The notes: a model not told the origin generated them from the sequence alone. Positions 52,785 through 61,301 are shown, numbered from the stretch's first letter. The stretch is 64,000 nucleotides of DNA from Limiplasma sp034927815 (GCA_034927815.1 JAYFPK010000029.1:62001-126000), one strand, 5' to 3'. Program-made: numbers and translations.

Positions 52785-52835
52785 GTTATGCGCATAACCT
52801 GGGGACATTCTACCGTTTGCGCCGGGTGCTGTCAA
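52785..52835 (-). promoter_or_regulatory. LacI gene promoter with operator at the start site
   Basis: Minus-strand TTGACA (52830-52835), 17-base spacer, TAGAAT (52807-52812). The palindrome GTTATGCGCATAAC (52785-52798) begins eight bases past the -10, covering the transcription start, which explains autorepression. Confidence 0.85.
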
Positions 52836-52854
52836 TGCGTCTCCGGGGGTGCGG

Positions 52855-53544
52855 GCGGGGAGCTGTCAGGAGGCGGTGAGTTGTCTGGGAGGTAAGCTGT
52901 TAGGGGGCGATGAGCTGTTAGGGGGTGGGGAGCCGCCGTTTATCGCGCAAAGGGACAGGCATTGGGGAGTAGGGAAGGGGCGGAGTGTTGAGGGTGTGAA
53001 TAAACGCAGAGGTTTGGATGGGAGTGGTGCTGGGGAAAGGACTGTCCTCACACAGGCTGTCCATGCTGCGTTTTGCTCCGGGCATTTTCGATTCCCTTGG
53101 CATTTATGGAAGCAGGCGGCATCCGGGTGCCGGGCGGCAAAACAAATCATACGGGCGGGGTTCGTATGCCGTTGCCCATACGCATTGCCGGACGCAACGC
53201 TTGTATCACCCCTGATGCGGCGCGGCTGTTGTTAATGCAAAATCGCCTTGGAAGGCAACGCAGAACCAGAGGCCCACCATCTTGACGAAATAATCAAAGG
53301 GGTATGGATAGCGGCGCCCATTGGGCTGGACGCCGCCTGCCTCGCTATCTTTCAATGCTTTGCAGCTCTCTCATGCTGTGGGCCAACGCGCGCGGTTCCA
53401 TGTTATGCGCTCGATTGGGCGGCTCGTGAACAAAACCATCATAGATACGGCGCGGCTCCCTAGCGGGGCGAGGCTGTTGTGAAGTGTCTATCCACACCCC
53501 GCGAAAGAGCATCCTTGGGCGATGCGCTCTGGCAGCCACGCACG
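52855..53544. other. Gene-poor stretch with short G-rich repeats
   Basis: At 52855-52930 a unit close to GCTGTTAGGGGG recurs (two exact copies and one or two degenerate ones, about 20 bases apart). The rest to 53544 has several short frames but none with a good start, ribosome site or familiar motif. It may be decayed DNA. Confidence 0.4.
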
Positions 53545-54366
53545 CTAAAATACCCGCTGAACAGACAGGGTAGCACCCGGACCCAACGGGGGGAAAAAGA
53601 AGGTTGTGGCAGTGATAGAAGACATTTGAAGAGTAAGGACATCCCCCATATTCAACGAAAGGTAATTGGTCATCGCAAAAGTGGTGGTATTGACCGCTGT
53701 GAACTCCATGCTTTGCATCATATCATCATTTGGGACGCCGTTGATAGCTAGAGCGAGCGAAATACTCTCCGTGACTACTGTGGTCCCGGCCACGAAAATG
53801 TCAATCCGGTATATTCCTGTTTCCATCATGGTAATGGCATTCGCTACCGAATAATCAATATCCATGAATGCACCGGACTGGACGGTCATCGGGACAACAA
53901 CTGGCGTTTCTGTCAACGGGATAGATCCTTCGTCCGATAACAGCACTCCAAACGCGCTGACGCCGGAATCAAGAGTGATGACCAGCGTCGCTTTTACAGG
54001 CACGGTAACGGAATAGTAGACCGTTCCCTGGCTGTCGTTGCGCAAAGATACGGTTGCGGGCACTGCGGAAACATCAATGATGCCGACGCCGTTGACCTGG
54101 CCGGTCTTTATGGGGGAATCGCCCTCCAGAACATCGCCTTGAGAAGAGGACAGAGAAAACACAGCTCCGTTTGTGGAAGGAGATGATTGTGTGGCAACCC
54201 ACCAATCAATGACATATCGCCCTGGTTCATTGAATGTGATGACGCCGGTTCCGGCGTCGTATCCTATATCTCCGGTAGAGAGCACGATCGTTTCAAAAAT
54301 AACATTCTCGGTTGCGGCCACCGAGCCGGCGGCGATGCGCTCTATTTGCAAAGCGACCTCACTCAT
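53545..54366 (-). CDS. Double jelly-roll protein resembling the BclA C-terminal (C1q-like) domain
   Basis: A 273-residue beta-rich protein without signal peptide or collagen triplets. The first half (GDIGYDAGTGVITFNEPGRY, YVIDWWVATQ, GDSPIKTGQVNGVGII, YYSVTVPVKATLVI) looks like the C1q/TNF-like trimeric domain that caps collagen-like exosporium proteins of spore formers. A second, more diverged copy appears in the other half (MDIDYSVANAITMMETGIYR, MNYLSLNMGD-like stretch). AGGAG precedes the ATG. Its GC content and Thr/Val/Ser-rich composition differ from neighbours, hinting at acquisition. Likely a spore-surface protein; this is inference. Confidence 0.65.
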   Translation of the reverse strand: MSEVALQIERIAAGSVAATENVIFETIVLSTGDIGYDAGTGVITFNEPGRYVIDWWVATQSSPSTNGAVFSLSSSQGDVLEGDSPIKTGQVNGVGIIDVSAVPATVSLRNDSQGTVYYSVTVPVKATLVITLDSGVSAFGVLLSDEGSIPLTETPVVVPMTVQSGAFMDIDYSVANAITMMETGIYRIDIFVAGTTVVTESISLALAINGVPNDDMMQSMEFTAVNTTTFAMTNYLSLNMGDVLTLQMSSITATTFFFPPLGPGATLSVQRVF

Positions 54367-54453
54367 AGAATCGCTCCTCTCTGATGTGGGGTGAAGCAGC
54401 TCCGTTTCACAAATTCGGACTTTTCCGGCTTGCAGGCGAAGCGGCCCAATGCC

Positions 54454-54480
54454 ATACTATGTCGTATAAAGCTAAGGGGT
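54454..54480 (-). promoter_or_regulatory. Possible sporulation-type (SigE/SigK-like) promoter
   Basis: Minus strand: AC at 54479-54480, 17 bases, then CATAGTAT (54454-54461), matching the CATAnnnT -10 of late mother-cell sigma factors. It lies about 90 bases before the jelly-roll gene. The motif is short and could occur by chance. Confidence 0.35.
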
Positions 54481-54541
54481 ACCCAATAGGCCGATTCCCA
54501 GTTTGGGCAAAATGGGGCGGAAGCTGCGTGACGGTGAAGGC

Positions 54542-54568
54542 AAAAAGCCCTTGCCTGAAGGGCTTTTT
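54542..54568. terminator. Bidirectional terminator
   Basis: Perfect 11-base-pair stem AAAAAGCCCTT / AAGGGCTTTTT with a GCCTG loop, with A and T runs inside the stem, so it can stop transcription from either side. Confidence 0.75.
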
Positions 54569-54588
54569 GTCTAGCTATGTTTGCTTTT

Positions 54589-54634
54589 GCGGCCATTTCA
54601 AGGAAACGGCTATGGGTTTCCTTGAAATGGCCGC
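54589..54634. repeat. 19-bp perfect inverted repeat
   Basis: GCGGCCATTTCAAGGAAAC and its exact complement around the 8-base centre GGCTATGG. It lies 20 bases from the terminator, with no coding frame. It has no T run. The remaining 54635-54992 shows no gene. Confidence 0.65.
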
Positions 54635-54992
54635 CCGCTTTATGGGAGAAAGTCTCCGGATGAAGTCCTGTAATGGGCTACTTTACTATAGGAGCTTCAT
54701 AGACTGGGATTTGCTGCTTCTTTCTATATTATATCTCATTATCTATCACGGACGGTATTTTGCCAGTGTGGTGTGAGGCTTTTTTCGCTGCTGTTTTTGG
54801 CAGATCACTCTTGCCACCCCAGGAGGGCCGGCAGGGCCTTTTTCGTCTGCTGATTGGGATTTATTTGCCTCGTCAGCGGTGGCCTGGAAGGAAGGAGCTG
54901 GGGCGTTAGGTAACTATCATCCCGCATTTGGGATCGGGTTAATAGTATTAAGTAGGGGTTGGGGCGGATTTTTCGTACTCAATAACAAAACT

Positions 54993-55160
54993 ATGCATAT
55001 AGCCGTCGAAAAGGCGGCCGCGCTTTTGTGGGAAACCGGTCTGCCCATCGCGGAGACAGCCCGTGAGGTAGGCTATCAAAAGGCGGGTGCGTTTGCCGAT
55101 GGTTACCGCGCATGCACCGGGTATTTGCCCAGCGAGACTCGAAGGAGGGGATTGCCGTGA
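54993..55160 (+). pseudogene. AraC-family DNA-binding domain fragment
   Basis: Fifty-five residues (AVEKAAALLWETGLPIAETA, GYQKAGAFADGYRACTGYLP, SETRRRG) match the second helix-turn-helix of AraC regulators, ending with the usual tail. The first helix-turn-helix and any sensor domain are absent and the upstream sequence is not protein-like. It is therefore a truncated remnant of a regulator. Confidence 0.6.
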
Positions 55161-55284
55161 GTGATTCTAAAGCGGAAGGAGCGCTGCCAGGGCGGCGGGG
55201 AGTTTTGGTTTCCTTGCTCGCTTTGTTGTACGCTTTCACGCCCACTGCCAGGGAACCGTTTTTGCCCATCTTGCAGATAAAAAG

Positions 55285-55309
55285 AAAACCGTTGAAAATC
55301 AACGGTTTT
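55285..55309 (-). terminator. Terminator of tRNA-Ala
   Basis: Stem AAAACCGTTG / CAACGGTTTT, AAAAT (plus-strand) loop, with T-rich sequence on the minus strand side, four bases past the tRNA end. Confidence 0.75.
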
Positions 55310-55312
55310 TCT

Positions 55313-55388
55313 TGGTGGAGCATAGGAGACTCGAACTCCTGACCCCAACACTGCCAGTGTTGTGCGCTACCAACTGCGCTAATGCCCC
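55313..55388 (-). tRNA. tRNA-Ala (GGC)
   Basis: Seventy-six bases including encoded CCA. Acceptor GGGGCAT / ATGCTCC, D-arm AGCGCAGTTGGTAGCGC, anticodon stem CAACA / TGTTG with loop CTGGCAG (anticodon GGC), T-arm with GTTCGAGTC. All arms pair correctly. Confidence 0.97.
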
Positions 55389-55406
55389 GCGTTCCAAGCG
55401 AAAACT

Positions 55407-55436
55407 ACTATACCACAAACCCCGGGGATTTGTAAA
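55407..55436 (-). promoter_or_regulatory. Promoter of tRNA-Ala
   Basis: Minus-strand TTTACA (55431-55436), 18-base spacer, TATAGT (55407-55412) with TGG before it. The distance to the tRNA 5' end is about 18 bases. The following 55437-55735 shows no further feature. Confidence 0.65.
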
Positions 55437-55735
55437 GTCCCAATGAGCAGAAAATTCAAAAGAAATTGCAAGGACCTAGCGTAACAGCTCTTTGACTTCC
55501 TTCTTCTTTACCCTTCTTCCTTTCGGTCCCGCTGCGGTCTGTTACGGAGCTGGGCCGCTCCCGGACTCCGGAAGGGTTTCCTGGCGATGCCATGCAGTAT
55601 TGATAGCACAGCTCAAAATCCTATTTCCTGTACCGTACCCAACCATACCTGCCCTGAAAGAGCAACTTGCCCGCTCCTTTGGCGCATGAGGTGGAGAGAA
55701 AACCCTACGAGAAAACGCCTGCCCGGCATAAGGCG

Positions 55736-57382
55736 CTACCTCCCCTGCCGCAGCCTCCTGGCCCGCAGGCTTCTGCTCCGGACTCCCTTGGGGGCCAGGG
55801 CTCCGGGATGCCGGCGGCGGCGCTTGGCGGGAAGCCTCCTGCCGGGGAAGGGGAGGGTCTGCCCGGCCTGGGCCCAGGAGAGGGACTCCCCATAGGCGCG
55901 GCAGGGAAGGGCCTGGGGCTGCTTTACCCAGATAAAGGGCTTCAAGGCGGACCATCCCCGTTGGACAATATAGCTGTAGGCCCCTGTGAACTTGAAATGC
56001 TCCCGCATGATCCCGTGAGGGGCCCCGGTGAGCTCGCTGAGGCCCCCCAGGAGCTGGCGCAGGGTGTGCTGCTTCACTGCGGGCCGCATGCGCTCCTTCA
56101 GGCGGTCAATACGCTCCTGGTCCATGCCATGCCCGGCCAAGGAGATATAGCCCTTCTGGGCGTATTGGGCAATGGCCCGCACCACGTCCTGGGCCTTGTC
56201 CCCGGCGTAGGAGAGCATCCTTTCAATGGGGGCCACGGTCCATTTCTTGTCGATGAGCTGGGAGAGGTTCTCCTCGCCCTTTTCCTCCAGGAGGCAGTAG
56301 CAAAAAGCCACGGAGCTCTCCATGATGCTTAGGGTATCGGTCATTTGGACGATGAAGGGCTCCAGGGCCTCCCGGGCGGAGACAATCCCCGGAGCGGCGC
56401 TGAGGGCATAGACGTCCTGCCGGAAGGAATCATGGGCCTGGTACTCCAGGCACAGGCCCAGGTGCAGCAGCGCGCCGATCCGGGGCACCACATCATCGCT
56501 GTTCAGCACATGGTAGAGGGGGTAGAGGGCCGGGTCGTACACAAACTGGCCCGTTGCCACGGTGGGGGAGGCGAAGCCGTAGCCCACCATGTTCTGGGGC
56601 AGCGCGCCCCAGTCCGTCAGCAGCCTGTGGCAGAGAATCTGCATGACAGCCGCCCCCTGGCTGTGCCCGGCCATCCAGAGAAAGAAGCGGCTGTTGGCGC
56701 TGCGCATCTCCTGGAAGATGTCCGCCAGGGTCAGCCTTTCCAAGCCCAGCTCCGCGGCGGTATCCGGGAAGACGATGCGTTCGGCGCTCTGCTCAAAATA
56801 CGCCGTGAGCTGAAAAAAGCCCTTGTGAAAGCCCTCCTCGGTGATAAAGCGGAAGTTGGAAAACCAGTCGTAGAACCGGGAGCCCGTGCCCATGAAGCCG
56901 ATGGCCACGATATAGCGGCCCGGAGCTTGCTTGTGGAGCATGGTGACGGCCTTGATGGTATCGCTGCGCTCCCGCTGCCGCAAGGCCCCGGCGATCCGCA
57001 TGATGGGGTTGCGCTCCCTGAGGGACACCCTGGCCCGGTAGAGCTTCCAGCTGTTCAGGAGGCTGCGCATTTGCTCGCCGCTGGCGCTCTCGCCCCGGAC
57101 CACGCCGCTTTGCAAGGTGTTGTCAATCTGGATGGAGCAATCCGTCCAGCCCGCCTGGAGCCACTCATCCAGCTCCAGATGATAGGACAGCGCCGCCAGC
57201 TCCAGGGACAGGGCCATGGCCTCGTGGGACAGGGCGGGGCGCAGGCGGAAAAAAGGGTCCTGGCGAAAGGGAAGCAGCAGGCAGCTTAGGACATTGAGGT
57301 CACAGCCCGCCACCCGGCCCAGGCCGGGCCGGGGCTGAGCAGCCGGCGCTTTTCGGGAGGTAAAGACCCTGGGCTGTGCCAT
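55736..57382 (-). CDS. Lipase class 3 family protein
   Basis: A 548-residue alpha/beta hydrolase-like protein. The nucleophile elbow is GHSQG in FFLWMAGHSQGAAVMQIL (about residue 258), and NSDDVVPRIG supplies the likely catalytic Asp, as in class 3 lipases. VAIGFMGTGSRFYDW precedes it. There is no signal peptide in the chosen form. The last 50 residues are Arg/Pro/Gly-rich and look like read-through past an older end, so the true C-terminus may have been lost by a frameshift. The ATG at 57382 lacks a good ribosome site. Substrate unknown. Confidence 0.75.
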   Translation of the reverse strand: MAQPRVFTSRKAPAAQPRPGLGRVAGCDLNVLSCLLLPFRQDPFFRLRPALSHEAMALSLELAALSYHLELDEWLQAGWTDCSIQIDNTLQSGVVRGESASGEQMRSLLNSWKLYRARVSLRERNPIMRIAGALRQRERSDTIKAVTMLHKQAPGRYIVAIGFMGTGSRFYDWFSNFRFITEEGFHKGFFQLTAYFEQSAERIVFPDTAAELGLERLTLADIFQEMRSANSRFFLWMAGHSQGAAVMQILCHRLLTDWGALPQNMVGYGFASPTVATGQFVYDPALYPLYHVLNSDDVVPRIGALLHLGLCLEYQAHDSFRQDVYALSAAPGIVSAREALEPFIVQMTDTLSIMESSVAFCYCLLEEKGEENLSQLIDKKWTVAPIERMLSYAGDKAQDVVRAIAQYAQKGYISLAGHGMDQERIDRLKERMRPAVKQHTLRQLLGGLSELTGAPHGIMREHFKFTGAYSYIVQRGWSALKPFIWVKQPQALPCRAYGESLSWAQAGQTLPFPGRRLPAKRRRRHPGALAPKGVRSRSLRARRLRQGR

Positions 57383-57440
57383 GGAGGCGTCCCCCGCCTT
57401 TCCGGTTGGATTGCAAGAGGGGTGAAAACCGTATGAGGGC

Positions 57441-57449
57441 ATTATAGCA
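57441..57449 (-). promoter_or_regulatory. Extended -10 promoter of the lipase-like gene
   Basis: Minus-strand TGCTATAAT (57441-57449). The -35 region is T/C-rich without a good hexamer. Confidence 0.45.
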
Positions 57450-57507
57450 AAGAACCGGGGGAAAGAAAAGAAAAAGCCAGGCGGCAGCGGAAGAATCCCA
57501 ACGCCCC

Positions 57508-57536
57508 TTGACCAAATCCTTCCATTCGGGTACAAT
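57508..57536 (+). promoter_or_regulatory. Promoter of the galactose mutarotase operon
   Basis: TTGACC (57508-57513), 17-base spacer, TACAAT (57531-57536); leader of about 30 bases with AGGAGG before the ATG. Confidence 0.75.
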
Positions 57537-57572
57537 TTTTCCAAGAGGATCAATTCATAAGGAGGCTCTTGC

Positions 57573-58634
57573 ATGAGCATCACCACCAGGCCCTATGGGA
57601 CCTTGCCGGACGGGCGGCAGGTTTTGGAGTATACGCTGAAAAACAAACAGGGAGCCAGCGTCAGCATTCTGGACTTTGGAGGGACCATCACCCGGATTCT
57701 GGTGCCGGACCGGGAGGGAAAACTGGGGGACGTGAGCCTGGGCTTTGACGACGTAACCCCTTATTATATGGGCCAATGCGGGAGCATGGGGGCCATCATC
57801 GGCCGGTACGGCAACCGGATCGGCGGGGCCCGCTTCACCCTGGAGGGGCAGGAGTATCTCCTGGGCAAGAACAATGGGGAAAACAACCTTCACGGCGGCC
57901 CCCAGGGCTTTAACCAAAGGCTGTGGCAGACCCAGGCCAAGGAGCGGGATGGGGTCTGCGCTTTGGAATTGACGCTGGTGAGCCCGGACGGGGACCAGGG
58001 CTTTCCCGGCGCCCTGTCCGTGACCGTCACCTATACCTTTGATGAGGAAAATACCCTGGGCATCGCCTACCATGCGGATACGGACAAGCCCACCCTGTGC
58101 AACCTCACCAACCACGCGTATTTCAACCTGGACGGGCATGAGGCGGGCGCCGTGGGAAATCTGGAGCTTCAGATCATGGCGGACTTTATCAACGAGGTGG
58201 ACCAGGGGCTCATTCCCACCGGGAAGCTGCTTCCGCCGGAGGGCACGGCCTACGGCTTCGCCAATCCCACCCGCCTGGGGGACGTGCTGGACCAGACGCA
58301 AGCCGACCCGGCCCTTCGCAATGCCGGAGGCGTGGATTTCAACTACTGCATGGGGCGGGATAAGGAGAGCAAGGTCTGCGCCGTGCTTTACTCCCCCAAA
58401 ACGGGCCGGGAGATGACCGTGGAGACCGACCAGCCCGGCGTGCAGCTGTACACGGGCCAGTTTCTGGATTATGCGGGCAAGGATGGGGTCCGCTACGGCC
58501 GCTTTGCCGGGCTGTGCCTGGAGACCCAGCACTATCCCGACAGCCCCCATCAGCCCCATTACCCCACCACGGTACTAAGGCCCCAGGAGCATTACTACAC
58601 CTTTACCAAGTACCGTTTCGGCCTTCGCCCTTGA
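57573..58634 (+). CDS. galM: Galactose mutarotase (aldose 1-epimerase)
   Basis: A 353-residue galactose-mutarotase-like beta-sandwich. GRYGNRIGGARFTLEG is the Asn-Arg substrate motif, NNLHGGPQGFNQRLW carries a catalytic His, LTNHAYFNLDGH the second His, and GLCLETQHYPDSPHQP the catalytic Glu. It interconverts alpha and beta anomers of aldohexoses. The full set of catalytic residues and normal length indicate an active enzyme. It is followed after 13 bases by a DUF2804 gene. Confidence 0.95.
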   Translation: MSITTRPYGTLPDGRQVLEYTLKNKQGASVSILDFGGTITRILVPDREGKLGDVSLGFDDVTPYYMGQCGSMGAIIGRYGNRIGGARFTLEGQEYLLGKNNGENNLHGGPQGFNQRLWQTQAKERDGVCALELTLVSPDGDQGFPGALSVTVTYTFDEENTLGIAYHADTDKPTLCNLTNHAYFNLDGHEAGAVGNLELQIMADFINEVDQGLIPTGKLLPPEGTAYGFANPTRLGDVLDQTQADPALRNAGGVDFNYCMGRDKESKVCAVLYSPKTGREMTVETDQPGVQLYTGQFLDYAGKDGVRYGRFAGLCLETQHYPDSPHQPHYPTTVLRPQEHYYTFTKYRFGLRP

Positions 58635-58647
58635 GAAAGGAAGAGCC

Positions 58648-59691
58648 ATGAGCGAGAGCACCCAACACCGGTTGACGGAAGGACCCCTGCTGGATAAACA
58701 GGGCCGCCTGGCCCAGAGGGGATACGCCACCTCCTTGGTGCGGCGCTACGACCGGGATGCCATCCGGGCGGGGAAAACCCGCATCAAGGAGTGGGATTAT
58801 TATTGCGTTTGCGGCGAGGATACCATCCTGGCCCTGACCATCGCGGACAACAGCTACATGGGCCTGGACAGCGTGACCCTCATTGACATTCCCATGCGCT
58901 GGCAGCATACCAAGAGCTTCATGAGGGCCTTCCCCATGGGCAAGACGGGCTTGCCCGGCACCAGCGCCCGGGGGGACGTGGCCGTCCACGGCAAGGGGTA
59001 TAGCCTCCGCTTTGCCAACGATGGCGGCAGCCGGGCCCTCAGCGTCCATGTGGACAACTTTTTTGACGGCATGCCCCTGGAGGCCTCCTTGGAGCTCGCC
59101 GGGGAGCCCAGGGACAGCATGGTCATCGCCACCCCCTTCCCCGGCGCTCCCAGGCACTTTTACTACAACCAGAAGATCAACTGCCTTCAGGCCAGCGGGC
59201 AGGTGGTGTTTGACGGGCGGGTACGGGAGTTTCCCAAGGCCGCCTCCATGGCGGTGCTGGACTGGGGCCGGGGCGTGTGGACCTACAAGAACACCTGGTA
59301 CTGGGGCAGCGCCAGCGGCAGAGTGGAGGGGGTGCCCTTTGGCATGAACCTGGGCTATGGCTTCGGGGACACCTCCGCCGCTACGGAGAACATGCTCTTT
59401 TACGACGGGACCGCCCACAAGCTGGAGCATGTGACCTTCGGCATCCCTTATAGGGAGGATGGCCGGGAGGATTTCCTCTCCCCCTGGAAGGTGGAGGATG
59501 ACCGGGGCAGGCTTGCCCTGGCCTTTACGCCCTTTTTGGATCGGGCCAGCCGCACCAGCGCCGGGATCATTGAAAGCGACCAGCATCAGGTCTTCGGCTA
59601 CTTTGACGGCACAGCGGTCCTGGACGGGGGAAAGCGGCTGGAGATCCGGCATTTGCTGGGATTTGCCGAAAAGGTGAAGAACCGGTGGTAG
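58648..59691 (+). CDS. DUF2804 domain protein
   Basis: A 347-residue protein covering the whole DUF2804 family, with landmarks RIKEWDYYCV, LDWGRGVWTYKNTWYWGSAS and GMNLGYGFGDTSAATENM. The family resembles lipocalin/carotenoid-synthase-like beta folds and has no established function. AAAGGAAG precedes the ATG. It is co-transcribed with galM. No signal peptide, so cytoplasmic. Confidence 0.88.
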   Translation: MSESTQHRLTEGPLLDKQGRLAQRGYATSLVRRYDRDAIRAGKTRIKEWDYYCVCGEDTILALTIADNSYMGLDSVTLIDIPMRWQHTKSFMRAFPMGKTGLPGTSARGDVAVHGKGYSLRFANDGGSRALSVHVDNFFDGMPLEASLELAGEPRDSMVIATPFPGAPRHFYYNQKINCLQASGQVVFDGRVREFPKAASMAVLDWGRGVWTYKNTWYWGSASGRVEGVPFGMNLGYGFGDTSAATENMLFYDGTAHKLEHVTFGIPYREDGREDFLSPWKVEDDRGRLALAFTPFLDRASRTSAGIIESDQHQVFGYFDGTAVLDGGKRLEIRHLLGFAEKVKNRW

Positions 59692-59720
59692 GGGAAGGCT
59701 TTTGCAAGGCATCAAGGGCA

Positions 59721-59757
59721 TAGCAAAGGGCCGGCGCTGAGCGCCGGCCCTTTGCTA
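59721..59757. terminator. Hairpin between convergent genes
   Basis: Perfect 17-base-pair stem TAGCAAAGGGCCGGCGC / GCGCCGGCCCTTTGCTA with a TGA loop, between the DUF2804 gene and guaB. Lacks a strong T run but is placed to end both transcripts. Confidence 0.65.
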
Positions 59758-59773
59758 TGGAAGGAAATGCCCT

Positions 59774-61237
59774 TTAGTCCATCCTGGAGTAGTTGGGGCT
59801 TTCCTTGGTGATGGAGATATCGTGGGGATGGCTCTCCTGCAGCCCCGCGCCGGTGATGCGGATGAAGCGCCCGTCCCGGCGGAGGCTTTCCACAGAGGGG
59901 GTTCCGCAGTAGAACATGCCCGCCCGCAGGCCACCGATGAGCTGGAACACGGTGTCCGACAGGCTTCCCTTGTAGGGGACCCGGCCTTCCACGCCCTCTG
60001 GCACCAGCTTTTTGCTGTCCTCCTGGAAGTAGCGGTCGCTGGAGCCCTGGGCCTGCTCCATGGCCCCCAGGCTTCCCATGCCCCGGTACACCTTGAAGCT
60101 CCGGCCCTGGTAGATTTCCATGGTTCCGGGGCTTTCGTCCACCCCGGCCAGGAGGCTGCCCACCATCACGGCGGTGGCCCCGGCGGCGATGGCCTTGGGA
60201 ATGTCGCCGCTGTACTTGATGCCGCCGTCGGCGATGATGGGGATGCCATGCTTGTCCGCCTCGGCTGCGCAATCCGAAATGGCGGTGATCTGCGGCACGC
60301 CGATGCCCGCCACCACCCGGGTGGTGCAGATGCTGCCCGGGCCAATGCCCACCTTGATGCAGCTGGCGCCGCACTCGATGAGGGCGCGGGTGGCCTCGGC
60401 GGTAGCCACGTTACCCGCGATGATGGGGATGTCCGGATAGGCGGCGCGGATCTCCCGCAGCTTGTCAAAGACGCCCTTGCTATGGCCGTGGGCGGTATCG
60501 ATGGAGATCACGTCCACCTTGGCGTTCACCAAGGCCTCCACCCGGACCAGGGCGTCCTTGGTGACGCCCACCGCCGCGCCGCAGAGCAGGCGGCCCTGGG
60601 GGTCCTTGGCGGAATTGGGGTATTTGCTGGTTTTTTCGATGTCCTTGATGGTGATCAGGCCGCAGAGCTCAAATTGATCGTTGACGATGGGCAGCTTCTC
60701 AATCCGGTGAGCGGCCAGAATCTTCTTGGCCTCCTCCAGGGTGGTGCCCACAGGGGCGGTGATGAGGCCCCGGCTGGTCATGACCTCCTCGATGCGGCGG
60801 CTGTCGTCAGTCTCAAAGCGCAAATCCCGGTTGGTGAGGATGCCCACCAGCTTTTTGCCCCGGGTAATGGGCACGCCGCTGATGCGGTAGCGGGCCATGA
60901 GGGCCTCCGCGTCCCGGACCAGGTGATCCGGGGAGAGGTAGAAGGGGTCGGTGATGACCCCATGCTCGCTGCGCTTCACCTTATCCACCTGGGAGGCTTG
61001 CTCCTCAACGCTCATGTTCTTGTGGATGATGCCCAGGCCGCCCTCCCGGGCGACGGCGATGGCCATGCGGGCGTCGGTCACGGTGTCCATGGCGGCAGAC
61101 AGAAGCGGTATGTTCAGCTTGACCGCGGGGGTCAGGTTGATGGAGGTGTCCACATCCTTAGGTAAAACACTGCTTTCCCGCGGAACAAGCAATACGTCGT
61201 CAAAGGTCAGACCTTGGCGAATCTTATCTTCCAACAT
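59774..61237 (-). CDS. guaB: IMP dehydrogenase
   Basis: A 487-residue enzyme that oxidises IMP to XMP with NAD, the first committed step to GMP. The TIM barrel is interrupted by two CBS domains (about 95-205). The catalytic Cys lies in GIGPGSICTTRVVAG; DGGIKYSGDI binds phosphate and GMGSLGAM follows. ATG 61237 with GGAGG upstream gives the usual N-terminus MLEDKIRQGLTFDDVLLVP. Single-gene transcription unit with its own strong promoter. Confidence 0.97.
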   Translation of the reverse strand: MLEDKIRQGLTFDDVLLVPRESSVLPKDVDTSINLTPAVKLNIPLLSAAMDTVTDARMAIAVAREGGLGIIHKNMSVEEQASQVDKVKRSEHGVITDPFYLSPDHLVRDAEALMARYRISGVPITRGKKLVGILTNRDLRFETDDSRRIEEVMTSRGLITAPVGTTLEEAKKILAAHRIEKLPIVNDQFELCGLITIKDIEKTSKYPNSAKDPQGRLLCGAAVGVTKDALVRVEALVNAKVDVISIDTAHGHSKGVFDKLREIRAAYPDIPIIAGNVATAEATRALIECGASCIKVGIGPGSICTTRVVAGIGVPQITAISDCAAEADKHGIPIIADGGIKYSGDIPKAIAAGATAVMVGSLLAGVDESPGTMEIYQGRSFKVYRGMGSLGAMEQAQGSSDRYFQEDSKKLVPEGVEGRVPYKGSLSDTVFQLIGGLRAGMFYCGTPSVESLRRDGRFIRITGAGLQESHPHDISITKESPNYSRMD

Positions 61238-61272
61238 CGTCCTCCGTCCTTTCATTCCTCTTAATGAAGGCC

Positions 61273-61301
61273 ATTTTACCAGCGTGGGGAGGGAATGTCA
61301 A
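61273..61301 (-). promoter_or_regulatory. guaB promoter
   Basis: Minus-strand perfect TTGACA (61296-61301), 17-base spacer, TAAAAT (61273-61278) with TGG before the -10. No purine riboswitch or PurR box was recognised in the 30-base leader. Confidence 0.8.

Noticed and set aside
52930..52943. 14-base match GAGCCGCCGTTTAT also found at 63454-63467
   Set aside because: Matches of this length are expected by chance in 64 kb and the flanks do not align, so it is not taken as an att pair.
54591..54632. CRISPR-like repeat
   Set aside because: The palindrome occurs once only; there are no regularly spaced copies or cas genes in the window.
54384..54776. 130-codon frame on the plus strand
   Set aside because: It runs through a perfect bidirectional terminator and a 19-bp inverted repeat and shows no motif.
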